From NCBI GenBank assembly GCA_963706315.1, contig CAVPMA010000014.1:304560-368559 (forward strand): DNA of 64,000 bases. Direction: 5' to 3'. Positions 16,487 to 24,217 of the stretch are shown one piece after another. Every line of letters begins with the position of its first letter. Position 1 is the first letter of the stretch. The stretch is from CALMEC01 sp963706315. Lineage in GTDB: Bacteria; Actinomycetota; Thermoleophilia; Miltoncostaeales; Miltoncostaeaceae. The notes below the pieces were generated by a model, which saw only the letters and a list, made by a program, of their open reading frames with translations, searched no databases and was not told the origin of the DNA. The position numbers and the translations under genes are program-made.

Positions 16487-16650
16487 TGCTGGCTCCGTTC
16501 GGTGTCGGTGTGCATGACACCGTCATCGAACCAGCCGTGTCTGGGAGCCGGCTGAGGGGATCGTGAGCGCGTCCTTCGGATGTGGCAAAGGACGCGTTGC
16601 GGGCGGACCGTCCGCACTCGCGGCGGCGGCCTGCGGACGCGCGTGGCGCG

Positions 16651-18066
16651 CTAGACGAGCTGGTGCTCGTCGATGTAGGCGAGCACCTCGTCGTACATGC
16701 CGCCGTGGTTCGAGCTGACCGCCTGATCCATGACCGCCGAGAACCAGGCCGGGGCGGTCGGGCGGACCTCCCTCAGCGCCCGCGCGACATGGCCGGGACC
16801 GATGACCGGCTCGCCTCCGAGCGCGTCGGACGCCGCCAGGCCGGCCGCGGTGTCGCACAGGAGGAGCAGGTCGTCGCCCGAGAAGTGCTGGGTGCGCTGC
16901 ACGATCCAGCCGACGTCGACGCCGGCGAGGCGGCTGCTCTTGAGGTGGAACCGCAGGATCGCCTCGCGCGCCGCCTCGTCGGGCGGGAGCACCAGGAGCG
17001 TTCGGTCGAGGCGGCCCTCGGCCCGCAGCGACATGTCAACTTCCCACGGTGACACGGCGCCCGCGAACACGAACACGCCCCGGTTGGCCGCGGCGGTGTC
17101 GAGCTCGGTGACCAGGCGGGCGACCACGCCGCGATCGACGGGGTCGTCCGGCGCCTCGGGGTTGCGTCCCGCGAGGTCGACGTCGTCGAGGAAGAGCACG
17201 CACGGCGCTGCGTCGCGGGCGGCCTCGAAGATACGCTGGATGTTCTGGCGTGGGTCGCCGGGCCATTCGAGAGAGTCGCGGAGCTTGATCGGCAGGAAGG
17301 CGGCGCCGATCTCACCCGCGACGACGCGCGCGAAGAAGCCCTTGCCGCATCCGGGAGGCCCGAACATCAGGTAGCCGCCGCGCGACGACACGCTCTGGGG
17401 GCCGCCGCCCGAGCCGTTGCTCGCGCGCCCCTGGAGTGGGTCGAGCACCACCGACTGGATGCGCTGCTTGACGTCGGTCACACCGATGACATTTCGCAGG
17501 GAGATGGTGGGCCACTGGATGGACTGCGGGTCCACCGAGAACTCGCGTGGCGCATCGGGCTCCGGCTCGACGTCGACTCCGGGCTCCGGCTCCGCGGCCG
17601 GCTCCTCATCGGCGACGGCCTCGACCTCTGCGACGACCTCGGCGACGGGCTCCTCGACCACCGGCTCCGGAGCGGGTGTGGGGGCAGCCTCGCTCGCCGG
17701 CGACGGCTCCACCGGCGCCGCCGTGGGCACGGCCTCCGCGACGGGCGGCTGCGGGGCGCTCTTCTCGACGGTCGGAGCGGGCGCGGGGGCGGGCTCGGCG
17801 TGATCGCCGGCGGCGCGCAGCGCGGCGGCAACGCGCACGAATGCCTGGGCGCGAACGTCGCTCGATGCCTCCGCCGCCTGGGCGGCCAGCTCGAGGGCGC
17901 GGATGTTGTCGGGCTGGGCCCGCAGGATGGCCTCGGCGTGCGCGAGTCCTTCAGCCGCACGGCCCACACCGACCATGTGCTCGATGAGGTGCAGCCGCAG
18001 AGGCACGTTGCCGGGCGCCGCATTGACGGCCGACTCCAAGCCTGCGATGAGCTCTCGATCCGACAT
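16651..18066 (-). CDS. TPR-like / Pro-Ala-Glu linker / AAA+ ATPase
   Basis: A 471-residue three-part protein. Residues 1-90 are alanine-rich amphipathic helices of TPR character (RAAEGLAHAEAILRAQPDN). Residues 90-175 form a low-complexity linker of proline, alanine and glutamate. Residues 180-450 form an AAA+ module of the FtsH/Cdc48 type: Walker A GPPGCGKG (236-243), Walker B CVLFLDDVDL (289-298), an arginine-finger-like GRLDRTLLVLP segment and a C-terminal lid. It is a putative remodelling ATPase with a protein-interaction N-domain; its target is unknown. ATG 18066 is taken because GGGAGAGG lies about six bases upstream. Confidence 0.82.
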   Translation of the reverse strand: MSDRELIAGLESAVNAAPGNVPLRLHLIEHMVGVGRAAEGLAHAEAILRAQPDNIRALELAAQAAEASSDVRAQAFVRVAAALRAAGDHAEPAPAPAPTVEKSAPQPPVAEAVPTAAPVEPSPASEAAPTPAPEPVVEEPVAEVVAEVEAVADEEPAAEPEPGVDVEPEPDAPREFSVDPQSIQWPTISLRNVIGVTDVKQRIQSVVLDPLQGRASNGSGGGPQSVSSRGGYLMFGPPGCGKGFFARVVAGEIGAAFLPIKLRDSLEWPGDPRQNIQRIFEAARDAAPCVLFLDDVDLAGRNPEAPDDPVDRGVVARLVTELDTAAANRGVFVFAGAVSPWEVDMSLRAEGRLDRTLLVLPPDEAAREAILRFHLKSSRLAGVDVGWIVQRTQHFSGDDLLLLCDTAAGLAASDALGGEPVIGPGHVARALREVRPTAPAWFSAVMDQAVSSNHGGMYDEVLAYIDEHQLV

Positions 18067-18230
18067 ATCCATCCTCTCCCTACTTTCGCGCGTTATCGGC
18101 CGATCGGCGGCGGGAGTTAACCCCCGCACGACGCGGGATGTTTCAGACCCGTCGATGTGCTTCCCCGCGCTCCGCGGCGGGCGCCCACTCGGGCGCCCCC
18201 AGCTCGCCTGGGCGGTAGAGTCGCGATCAC

Positions 18231-18605
18231 ATGGCGCGCGAGCTCTATACGGCGTCGGAGGCCGCGCGGGCCCTCGGAATCAGCCTCGACACCCTCCGCC
18301 GGTGGGACAAGGCCGGCAAGATCCGCGTGGAGCGCGACGGCGCCAACCGCCGCATCGTGCCCGCATCGGAGGTCGAGCGCCTGCAGGGCACCGACCGCGC
18401 CGGCATGAGCGCCCGGAACCGGCTTCGCGGCGTCGTTCGCGACGTCCAGGTCGACGGGTTGCTCGCGCAGGTCGAGCTGGACGTGACCGAGCCGGCGCGC
18501 GTGGTCGCGATCATCACGCGCGCGTCCGCCGAGGACCTCGACCTCAAGCCGGGCAAGACCGTGACCGCGGTGGTGAAGTCGACCTCGGTCATGATCCAGG
18601 GGTAG
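18231..18605 (+). CDS. MerR-type HTH plus molybdopterin/oxyanion-binding (Mop) domain regulator
   Basis: A 124-residue regulator. Residues 1-52 are a MerR/excisionase-like winged helix (YTASEAARALGISLDTLRRW). Residues 58-124 form a Mop/TOBE domain (SARNRLRGVVRDVQVDGLLAQV, ending VKSTSVMIQG), which in ModE and Mop proteins binds molybdate or tungstate. It probably senses the oxyanion and controls the tup genes that start 78 bases downstream of its stop; a palindrome lies in that gap. No ribosome binding site is seen, and TAGAGT nine bases before ATG suggests a near-leaderless mRNA. Confidence 0.88.
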   Translation: MARELYTASEAARALGISLDTLRRWDKAGKIRVERDGANRRIVPASEVERLQGTDRAGMSARNRLRGVVRDVQVDGLLAQVELDVTEPARVVAIITRASAEDLDLKPGKTVTAVVKSTSVMIQG

Positions 18606-18631
18606 GCGCACCCCACGACCGCCCAGGCAAT

Positions 18632-18676
18632 ATGCCTAGGCATTGCCTTGACAACGGTCGTCGCGCTCTCAAGAAT
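18632..18676 (+). promoter_or_regulatory. tupA promoter with palindromic operator
   Basis: A perfect 12-bp palindrome, ATGCCTAGGCAT (18632-18643), lies four bases before TTGACA (18648-18653). A 17-base spacer and AAGAAT (18671-18676) complete a sigma-70-type promoter. The -10 ends seven bases before the tupA ATG, so the transcript is probably leaderless. The palindrome is a natural site for the adjacent MerR-Mop regulator. Confidence 0.7.
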
Positions 18677-18683
18677 CGCGCGC

Positions 18684-19907
18684 ATGCGCAGACTCCTGAT
18701 GACCTCGGCCTTGATCGTTGCAGGGGTGTCGGGAGCGGCCATGCCCGCCCTCGGCGCCGATGTGATCGTCCAGGGAACGACCGACGTCCGCGATGCCGGA
18801 CTGCTCGACGACGTCATCGTACCCGGGTTCAAGAAGGCGTACCCGCAGTACACGCTCAAGTACATCGCGGTGGGCACGGGCCAGGCGCTCACGAACGCGC
18901 GCGCGGGCCAGGGCGACGCCGTGCTGACGCACGCGCCGACCCAGGAGGCCGACTTCGTCCGCGACGGGTACTCGTACGAGAAGCGCGGCCGGGCGATCTT
19001 CTACTCGGACTACGTGATCATCGCGCCGGCGTCCGATCCGGCACGCGTTCGGACCAAGGCGCCGCACGATGCCGCCAAGGCGTTCGAGCTCATCGCTGCC
19101 GCCGGGGCGCATGGCAAGGCCGACTTCGTGTCGCGGGGCGACAACTCGGGCACGAACACGCAGGAGAAGATCATCTGGGGGCTCGGCAACGTCGCCAAGA
19201 ACGCCAAGGGCGAGCCGGGCTCCGGCGCCAGCGGCAACCCCTCCTGGTACCACAAGGCCGGGCTGGGGCAGGCCTCCACCGTCCAACTCGCATCGCAGTG
19301 CCCGTTCTCGTCGAAGGCCTGCTACGACATCACCGACCGCGGGACGTTCAACCGGCTCGTCAGCCTCAAGGCCGTGACCAAGCTGGTGGTCGTCGCAGAC
19401 AAGAACGCCGTCTCCGCGCGCGGCAGCCGGAACCTCCTGGTCAACTCGTTCCACGCCTACGCGGTCAACCCCGCGAAGGTGTCGAAGGTCAACCTTCAGG
19501 GCGCGCTGGCGTTCCTGAACTACCTGCAATCGGTCGAGTTCCAGGCCCAGCTGGCCAGCTACCCGAACCGCACGCAGCCCGCGTTCTTCGCGGACGCCCG
19601 CCCCAACATCACGATCCTCCGCAAGATGCCACGCAGCGCGGCCCGGGGTGAGCTCGTCACCGTGACCGGAAGCGTCAAGCCGGCGCTGCCGGGAGGGCGG
19701 GCGCTGACCGGAGCACAGGTGCGGCTCGTGCGGGTGGGCGGAACGTCCGCAACGCTCATCACCACCGCGACGGTCGACAGGATCGGGCGCTTCACGTTCC
19801 GGTTCCGGGCGCGCTTCGGCGGGCTCTACCGGGTCGTGTTCCCCTCCTTCCGGGACCTCGCGTCCACCACGCGCAACTCCGGACGCCTGCAGGTCACAGC
19901 GGGGTGA
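18684..19907 (+). CDS. tupA: tungstate/molybdate ABC transporter substrate-binding protein
   Basis: A 407-residue exported protein. Residues 1-25 are a signal peptide (MRRLLMTSALIVAG core, ALGA cleavage end). The TupA fold follows: VIVQGTTDVRDAGLLDD at the ligand-loop position, GTGQALTNARAGQGDAVLTHA, FVSRGDNSGTNTQEKIIW, and an AFLNYLQS helix. The usual TTTS ligand motif is altered here to GTTD. After about residue 315 an extra immunoglobulin-like beta domain (VTVTGSVKPALPGG, GRFTFRFRARFGGLYRVVF) is present, not usual in TupA. ATG 18684 gives the signal peptide at the N-terminus and sits at the predicted transcription start. Confidence 0.88.
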   Translation: MRRLLMTSALIVAGVSGAAMPALGADVIVQGTTDVRDAGLLDDVIVPGFKKAYPQYTLKYIAVGTGQALTNARAGQGDAVLTHAPTQEADFVRDGYSYEKRGRAIFYSDYVIIAPASDPARVRTKAPHDAAKAFELIAAAGAHGKADFVSRGDNSGTNTQEKIIWGLGNVAKNAKGEPGSGASGNPSWYHKAGLGQASTVQLASQCPFSSKACYDITDRGTFNRLVSLKAVTKLVVVADKNAVSARGSRNLLVNSFHAYAVNPAKVSKVNLQGALAFLNYLQSVEFQAQLASYPNRTQPAFFADARPNITILRKMPRSAARGELVTVTGSVKPALPGGRALTGAQVRLVRVGGTSATLITTATVDRIGRFTFRFRARFGGLYRVVFPSFRDLASTTRNSGRLQVTAG

Positions 19908-19949
19908 GGCACCCCTGATGCCGCGGCCCGGTGACGACGGGGCACGCTG

Positions 19950-20648
19950 ATGGGATTCATCTGGGATGGAGTGCGCGGGGCGTTCTGGCTCCTCGTCAAC
20001 GGCGACGAGGGCGTGTGGGGCGTCATCAAAGTCACCCTGCGGGTGGCGCTCGAGTCGACGTTCTTCGCGCTCGTCATCGGCCTCCCGCTCGGCCTGTGGC
20101 TCGGCCTGTCGCGGTTTCGCGGGCGCAAGTCGCTCCTGACGGGCGTCAACGCGGGACTGGGACTCCCCCCGGTCGTCGTGGGCCTGGTCGTCGCGCTGCT
20201 GCTCTTCCGGGGCGCGCCGCTCGGCTCGCTCGACCTGATCTACACGGTCAACGGGATGATCCTCGCCCAGACGGTGCTCTCGATCCCGATCGTGGCGGCG
20301 CTGACCTCCGCGTCCGTGCAGGCCGTCGACCCGGGACTGCTGATGCAGGCCCGGGCGCTCGGCGCGTCGTCCGTGGAGGTCGGGGCGCTGGCGCTGCGGG
20401 AGGCCCGGGTCGGCGTGCTGGCGGCCACGGTGGGCGCGCTGGGATCGGCGCTCTCAGAGGTCGGCGCCCTGATCCTGGTCGGCGGGAACATCACCGGTCA
20501 GACGCAGACCCTCGCGACCGCCGTGCTGACCGAGGTCTCCGCGGGCGAATACTCGCGGGCGATCGCCATGGGAACGATCCTGATGGGGCTGGTCCTGGTG
20601 CTCGCGGCCGTGCTGACCGTCGTGCAGCAGCGGGGGCAGCCTGCGTGA
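19950..20648 (+). CDS. tupB: tungstate/molybdate ABC transporter permease
   Basis: A 232-residue inner-membrane permease with five to six hydrophobic helices and the ABC permease EAA-type loop (ALGASSVEVGALALREARVG, residues about 131-150), which docks the ATPase. GLPPVVVGLVVALLLF and QTVLSIPIVAAL are characteristic TupB/ModB segments. Forty-two bases separate it from tupA and its stop overlaps the ATPase start (GTGA). It forms the membrane channel of the oxyanion importer. Confidence 0.92.
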   Translation: MGFIWDGVRGAFWLLVNGDEGVWGVIKVTLRVALESTFFALVIGLPLGLWLGLSRFRGRKSLLTGVNAGLGLPPVVVGLVVALLLFRGAPLGSLDLIYTVNGMILAQTVLSIPIVAALTSASVQAVDPGLLMQARALGASSVEVGALALREARVGVLAATVGALGSALSEVGALILVGGNITGQTQTLATAVLTEVSAGEYSRAIAMGTILMGLVLVLAAVLTVVQQRGQPA

Positions 20649-21643
20649 GCGCCGTCGTCCGCGCGAACGGGCTCGGCGCCGATCGGGGCGGTCGCACCGT
20701 GCTGGACGACGTCAGCCTCGACCTGGAGCGCGGCGAGGTCGTCGCGCTGCTCGGGCCGAACGGCGCCGGCAAGACGACGCTCCTCACGCTGCTGGCCGGC
20801 ATCGCCCGTGCCGACCGGGGCAGCGTCGAGCGCGACGGCCGCGTCGCGACGGCGCTCCAGGCACCGGCGATGGCGCGGCGCACGGTCCTTGCGAACGTGG
20901 AGGCCGGCCTGGCCTGGTGGGGCGTGCCGCGGCCGGAACGGCGTCAACGCGCGCTCCGCGCGCTGGAGGCCATCGGGATGGGGGAGATGACCGGGCGGGC
21001 GGCGCGGAGCCTCTCGGGCGGAGAGGCGCGCAGGGTCCACCTGGCCCGGGTGCTCGCGACCGAGCCGGACGCGCTGCTGCTCGACGAGCCGTTCGCCGGG
21101 CTCGACGTGTCGGCACGGGCCGATCTCCTGTACGACGCCGCCAGCATCCTCCACGAGCCCCGCCGGGCCACCCTCATCGTGGTGCACGACCGCGCGGAGG
21201 CGTGGGCGCTCGCCGACCGGGTGGTCGTGCTCCTCGACGGGCGGGTCGCCGCCGCCGGAGCGCCCGAGGAGGTCTTCCGCCGTCCTCCGACGGCCAAGGC
21301 GGCCACGTTCCTCGGCTTCAGCGGGCAGGTCACCGACGGCGACGGCGTCCTGCTCGTGCGCCCCGAGGACGTCGTCCTCGACGACGCCGGGCCCCTGCTC
21401 GGCCGCGTCACGCGCCGCGTGCCGCTGGAGGAGGGCGCCCGGCTCGAGGTCGACGTGCCCAACGGCCGGCTCGTCGTGAGCGCGCCGATCCCGGGGCCGG
21501 GACCGGGCGACGCCGTTCGGCTCCGCGTCTCGGGCGGCGTGCGGTATGCGCGAGACGAGGCGGACGAACCGCGGCCTCCGGACGTCCCGTCGACGGGAGA
21601 GAGCCAAGTCGCTCCATTCACACCAACGGAGGGAGGAACATGA
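20645..21643 (+). CDS. tupC: tungstate/molybdate ABC transporter ATP-binding protein
   Basis: A 332-residue ATPase: Walker A LGPNGAGKTTL (about 37-47), Q-loop ALQAPAM, signature LSGGEARRVHLAR, Walker B ALLLDEPFAGLD and the H-loop VVHDRAEA. After about residue 225 a TOBE-like regulatory region follows (VRPEDVVLDD, ARLEVDVPNGRLVV), as in ModC-type ATPases. GTG 20645 overlaps the permease stop by four bases, showing coupling. The nucleotide-binding subunit drives oxyanion import. Confidence 0.92.
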   Translation: MSAVVRANGLGADRGGRTVLDDVSLDLERGEVVALLGPNGAGKTTLLTLLAGIARADRGSVERDGRVATALQAPAMARRTVLANVEAGLAWWGVPRPERRQRALRALEAIGMGEMTGRAARSLSGGEARRVHLARVLATEPDALLLDEPFAGLDVSARADLLYDAASILHEPRRATLIVVHDRAEAWALADRVVVLLDGRVAAAGAPEEVFRRPPTAKAATFLGFSGQVTDGDGVLLVRPEDVVLDDAGPLLGRVTRRVPLEEGARLEVDVPNGRLVVSAPIPGPGPGDAVRLRVSGGVRYARDEADEPRPPDVPSTGESQVAPFTPTEGGT

Positions 21644-21855
21644 TGCGCGTCAGCGCGAGAAACCAGATCCCGGCGACGGTCCGGGCGATTCGCCGAGGCG
21701 AGGCGATGGCCACGGTTGAGCTCGACGCGGGGGGCCAGACCCTCGTCGCGTCGATCACCGCCGAGTCCGTCGACGATCTCGGGATCGAGGTCGGACGCGA
21801 TGTGTTCGCGGTGATCAAGGCAACCGACGTAATGATCGGGATCGCACCCGTCTGA
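21643..21855 (+). CDS. single-domain molybdopterin/oxyanion-binding protein (Mop)
   Basis: A 70-residue protein consisting of one Mop/TOBE domain (SARNQIPATVRAIRRGEAMATVEL, here residues 4-27, ending VIKATDVMIGIAPV), the same module as in the MerR-Mop regulator. Stand-alone Mop proteins bind several molybdate or tungstate ions and act as intracellular stores or buffers. ATGATG occurs at the start; the second ATG (21643) has better spacing from GGGAGG, and the tupC stop overlaps it. It is the last gene of the tup unit. Confidence 0.9.
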   Translation: MRVSARNQIPATVRAIRRGEAMATVELDAGGQTLVASITAESVDDLGIEVGRDVFAVIKATDVMIGIAPV

Positions 21856-21988
21856 GCCGATCCCGAGCGTCATCATGCAAGACCGGTGAGCCGCGGCGGG
21901 TCACCACTTCCGGGTCGACCGGCCCCTTCACAGGGCCGGTGGCTTCGGTGCAAACTACGGGCGACACCACAGCGCAAAAGGAGCCCGC

Positions 21989-23077
21989 ATGGCCGTTGAG
22001 CGAGAGACCGTCGAGATCGCCCGCATCGAGGAGATCCTCGGAGACGAGGCGAGCGACCTGCTCGCGCACGAGTGCACGACCATCGGCAAGGAGCGTCTCG
22101 CGGCCCCGGGCCCCGATTTCGTCGACCGCATCTTCCAGCAGTCCGACCGCTCCATCCGCGTGCTGGGGGCGCTGGAGACGCTCTTCACGAACGGGCGCCT
22201 CGCCGGCACCGGCTACGTGTCGATCCTCCCGGTCGACCAGGGCATCGAGCACTCCGCAGGCGCGTCGTTCGCGAAGAACCCCGACTACTTCGATCCGGTG
22301 CACATCGTTGAGTTGGCGATCGAGGGCGGCTGCAACGCCGTGGCCACCACCCTCGGGGCGCTCGGGGTCACCGCACGTCGCTACGCGCACCGCATCCCGT
22401 TCCTGCTCAAGCTCAACCACAACGAGTTCCTGAGCTACCCCAACGCGTTCGACCAGATCATGTTCGGGTCGGTCAAGCAGGCGTGGGAGATGGGCTGCGT
22501 CGCCGTGGGCGCCACCATCTACTTCGGGTCGGCGGAGTCCAAGCGCCAGATCCAGGAGGTGTCGGAGGCGTTCGAGGCTGCCCACGACCTGGGCATGGCG
22601 ACGGTGCTGTGGTGCTACACCCGCAACAGCGCGTTCAACACCACCAAGGACGGCGGGCCGGACTACCACACCGCCACCGACCTCACCGCGCAGGCGAACC
22701 ACTTGGGCGTGACGATCGAGGCCGACGTCATCAAGCAGAAGCTCCCCGAGACCGCCGCGCCCGGCTTCAAGAACCTCAACTTCGGAAAGTTCGACGAGCG
22801 GATGTACAGCGAGCTCATGAGCGACCACCCGATCGACATGACCCGCTACCAGGTGGCGCACTGCTACATGGGCCGGATCCCGCTCATCAACTCGGGCGGC
22901 GCCTCGGGGTCCAACGACCTCCACGACGCCGTGAAGACCGCGGTGATCAACAAGCGTGCCGGCGGCTCGGGTCTCATCAGCGGCCGCAAGGCGTTCCAGA
23001 AGCCCATGCGCGAGGGGGTCGAGCTGCTGAACGCGATCCAGGACGTCTACCTCTGCGAGGACATCACGCTCGCCTGA
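21989..23077 (+). CDS. fbaB: class I fructose-bisphosphate aldolase (archaeal/FbaB type)
   Basis: A 362-residue TIM-barrel aldolase cleaving fructose 1,6-bisphosphate through a Schiff base. Key segments are GYVSILPVDQGIEHSAG (the DQG phosphate/active-site strand), PFLLKLNHNE, WCYTRNSAFNTTKDGGPDYH, VTIEADVIKQKLPE with the Schiff-base lysine region, and LINSGGASGSNDL and GLISGRKAFQKP for phosphate binding. It lacks the histidine metal ligands of class II enzymes. A short AAAGGAG site precedes ATG. It is separate from the tup unit. Confidence 0.92.
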   Translation: MAVERETVEIARIEEILGDEASDLLAHECTTIGKERLAAPGPDFVDRIFQQSDRSIRVLGALETLFTNGRLAGTGYVSILPVDQGIEHSAGASFAKNPDYFDPVHIVELAIEGGCNAVATTLGALGVTARRYAHRIPFLLKLNHNEFLSYPNAFDQIMFGSVKQAWEMGCVAVGATIYFGSAESKRQIQEVSEAFEAAHDLGMATVLWCYTRNSAFNTTKDGGPDYHTATDLTAQANHLGVTIEADVIKQKLPETAAPGFKNLNFGKFDERMYSELMSDHPIDMTRYQVAHCYMGRIPLINSGGASGSNDLHDAVKTAVINKRAGGSGLISGRKAFQKPMREGVELLNAIQDVYLCEDITLA

Positions 23078-23083
23078 GCGGGC

Positions 23084-23449
23084 ATGGCGGCGCGGTCCGA
23101 GTTCGCCGGGCTGGTCGAAGAGCTCCTGCAGCCGGTCGGCCCGGTCGAGGTGCGCGCGATGTTCGGCGGCCACGGGGTGTTCCTGGACGGCGTGATGTTC
23201 GGCCTGATCGCCGACGACGAGCTCTACCTCAAGGTCGACGACGTCAACCGCGGCCTGTTCGTCGACGCCGGCCTCGAGGCGTTCGTCTACCAATCCGACG
23301 GGCGCGCGATCACCATGAGCTACCACCGGGCCCCCGACGTGCTGGAGGACTGGGAGCGGTTCGAACCGTGGGCAGCGAGCGCGATCGACGCGTCGCGACG
23401 GGCGAGGAAGACGGTCGACCCGAACCGGCGGGCGCGCCGCCAGGGCTGA
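23084..23449 (+). CDS. TfoX N-terminal domain protein
   Basis: A 121-residue cytoplasmic protein of the TfoX/Sxy N-terminal family: VEVRAMFGGHGVFLDGVMFGLIADDELYLKVDD is the hallmark stretch (residues about 21-53), and MSYHRAPDVLEDWERFEPWA closes the domain. In gammaproteobacteria TfoX promotes competence, but in actinobacteria these short homologues have no established role. It begins six bases after the aldolase stop, so the two are probably co-transcribed. The basic C-terminal tail (ARKTVDPNRRARRQG) is disordered. Confidence 0.88.
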   Translation: MAARSEFAGLVEELLQPVGPVEVRAMFGGHGVFLDGVMFGLIADDELYLKVDDVNRGLFVDAGLEAFVYQSDGRAITMSYHRAPDVLEDWERFEPWAASAIDASRRARKTVDPNRRARRQG

Positions 23450-23781
23450 GCAGCGGGTCAGCTTCCCGGCAGTGAGATCCCGTCCGGGACCCGGTTCGGT
23501 CTCGGCGGGGTGTCCTTCGTCGTCGCGGTCTCGGACCGATCGAACAGGGCTCGCGAGCACCGCATTCCGAGAATGACGCCCCAGGTGCACGAGCCCCTTC
23601 GGCTTGGCTCCGGGCTCGGGGATTGCTCGCCATCGGACGTCGGGGGTTCGTCCGGGACATCGGACGCCGGCGGTTCGCCGGGATCTCTTCCATCGACTCC
23701 CGCCAGCCGCCGTGGCCGGTGAGGTCGAAGCTCGGGGCGCCGATCCTCACACCCCCGAGGAACACGAACAGCCGCACACGG
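23450..23781. other. intergenic, no gene supported
   Basis: About 330 bases between the TfoX-domain gene and the convergent anti-sigma factor gene. Frames present are serine/arginine rich without family signals. No clear terminator hairpin stands out. Confidence 0.35.
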
Positions 23782-24039
23782 TCAGTCCGCGTCCCGTTTC
23801 CAATCCCGGAAGGCGGCGAGGAGCTCCTCCGTCGCCGCCGGGGTCACGTCGTCTTCGCGCAACGCTCCCACCGCCCCGATCGTATCCCGCAGCTGGGACA
23901 GGTACTCGCGGCACGGTGGGCAGGCCACGAGGTGACGTTCGAAGCGTCGGGCGTCGTCGGCTGGGAGCGCGCCCTCCAAGTACTCGGTGACGAGCTCGAC
24001 CAGCTCCGAGCACGTGATCCATTCGCGCTGCTCGCCCAC
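23782..24039 (-). CDS. zinc-finger (zf-HC2) anti-sigma factor
   Basis: An 85-residue soluble protein with the ZAS/zf-HC2 pattern CSELVELVTEYLEG...RFERHLVACPPCREYL: Cys about 10, then His and the CPPC pair about 36-43, which together bind zinc. Such proteins hold an ECF sigma factor inactive, often in a redox-sensitive way. GTG 24039 follows GGGGGACG. No sigma factor gene lies beside it, which is unusual, and there is no membrane helix. It is divergent from the ergothioneine genes. Confidence 0.85.
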   Translation of the reverse strand: MGEQREWITCSELVELVTEYLEGALPADDARRFERHLVACPPCREYLSQLRDTIGAVGALREDDVTPAATEELLAAFRDWKRDAD

Positions 24040-24217
24040 CGGCGTCCCCCACGCTCAACCGACGTCCGAAATCGACCCTATACCCGCAGTGATGCCAATG
24101 CTGGGAAGTCCCAGTGATCTCGAAAGCGTTACAGACCGAAGAACAGTGTGTGAAAACGGTCACGCACCATGCGCGATGGGCTCGCCTTTGCCCGCCTCGT
24201 CCTCGATCCTTGAACAG

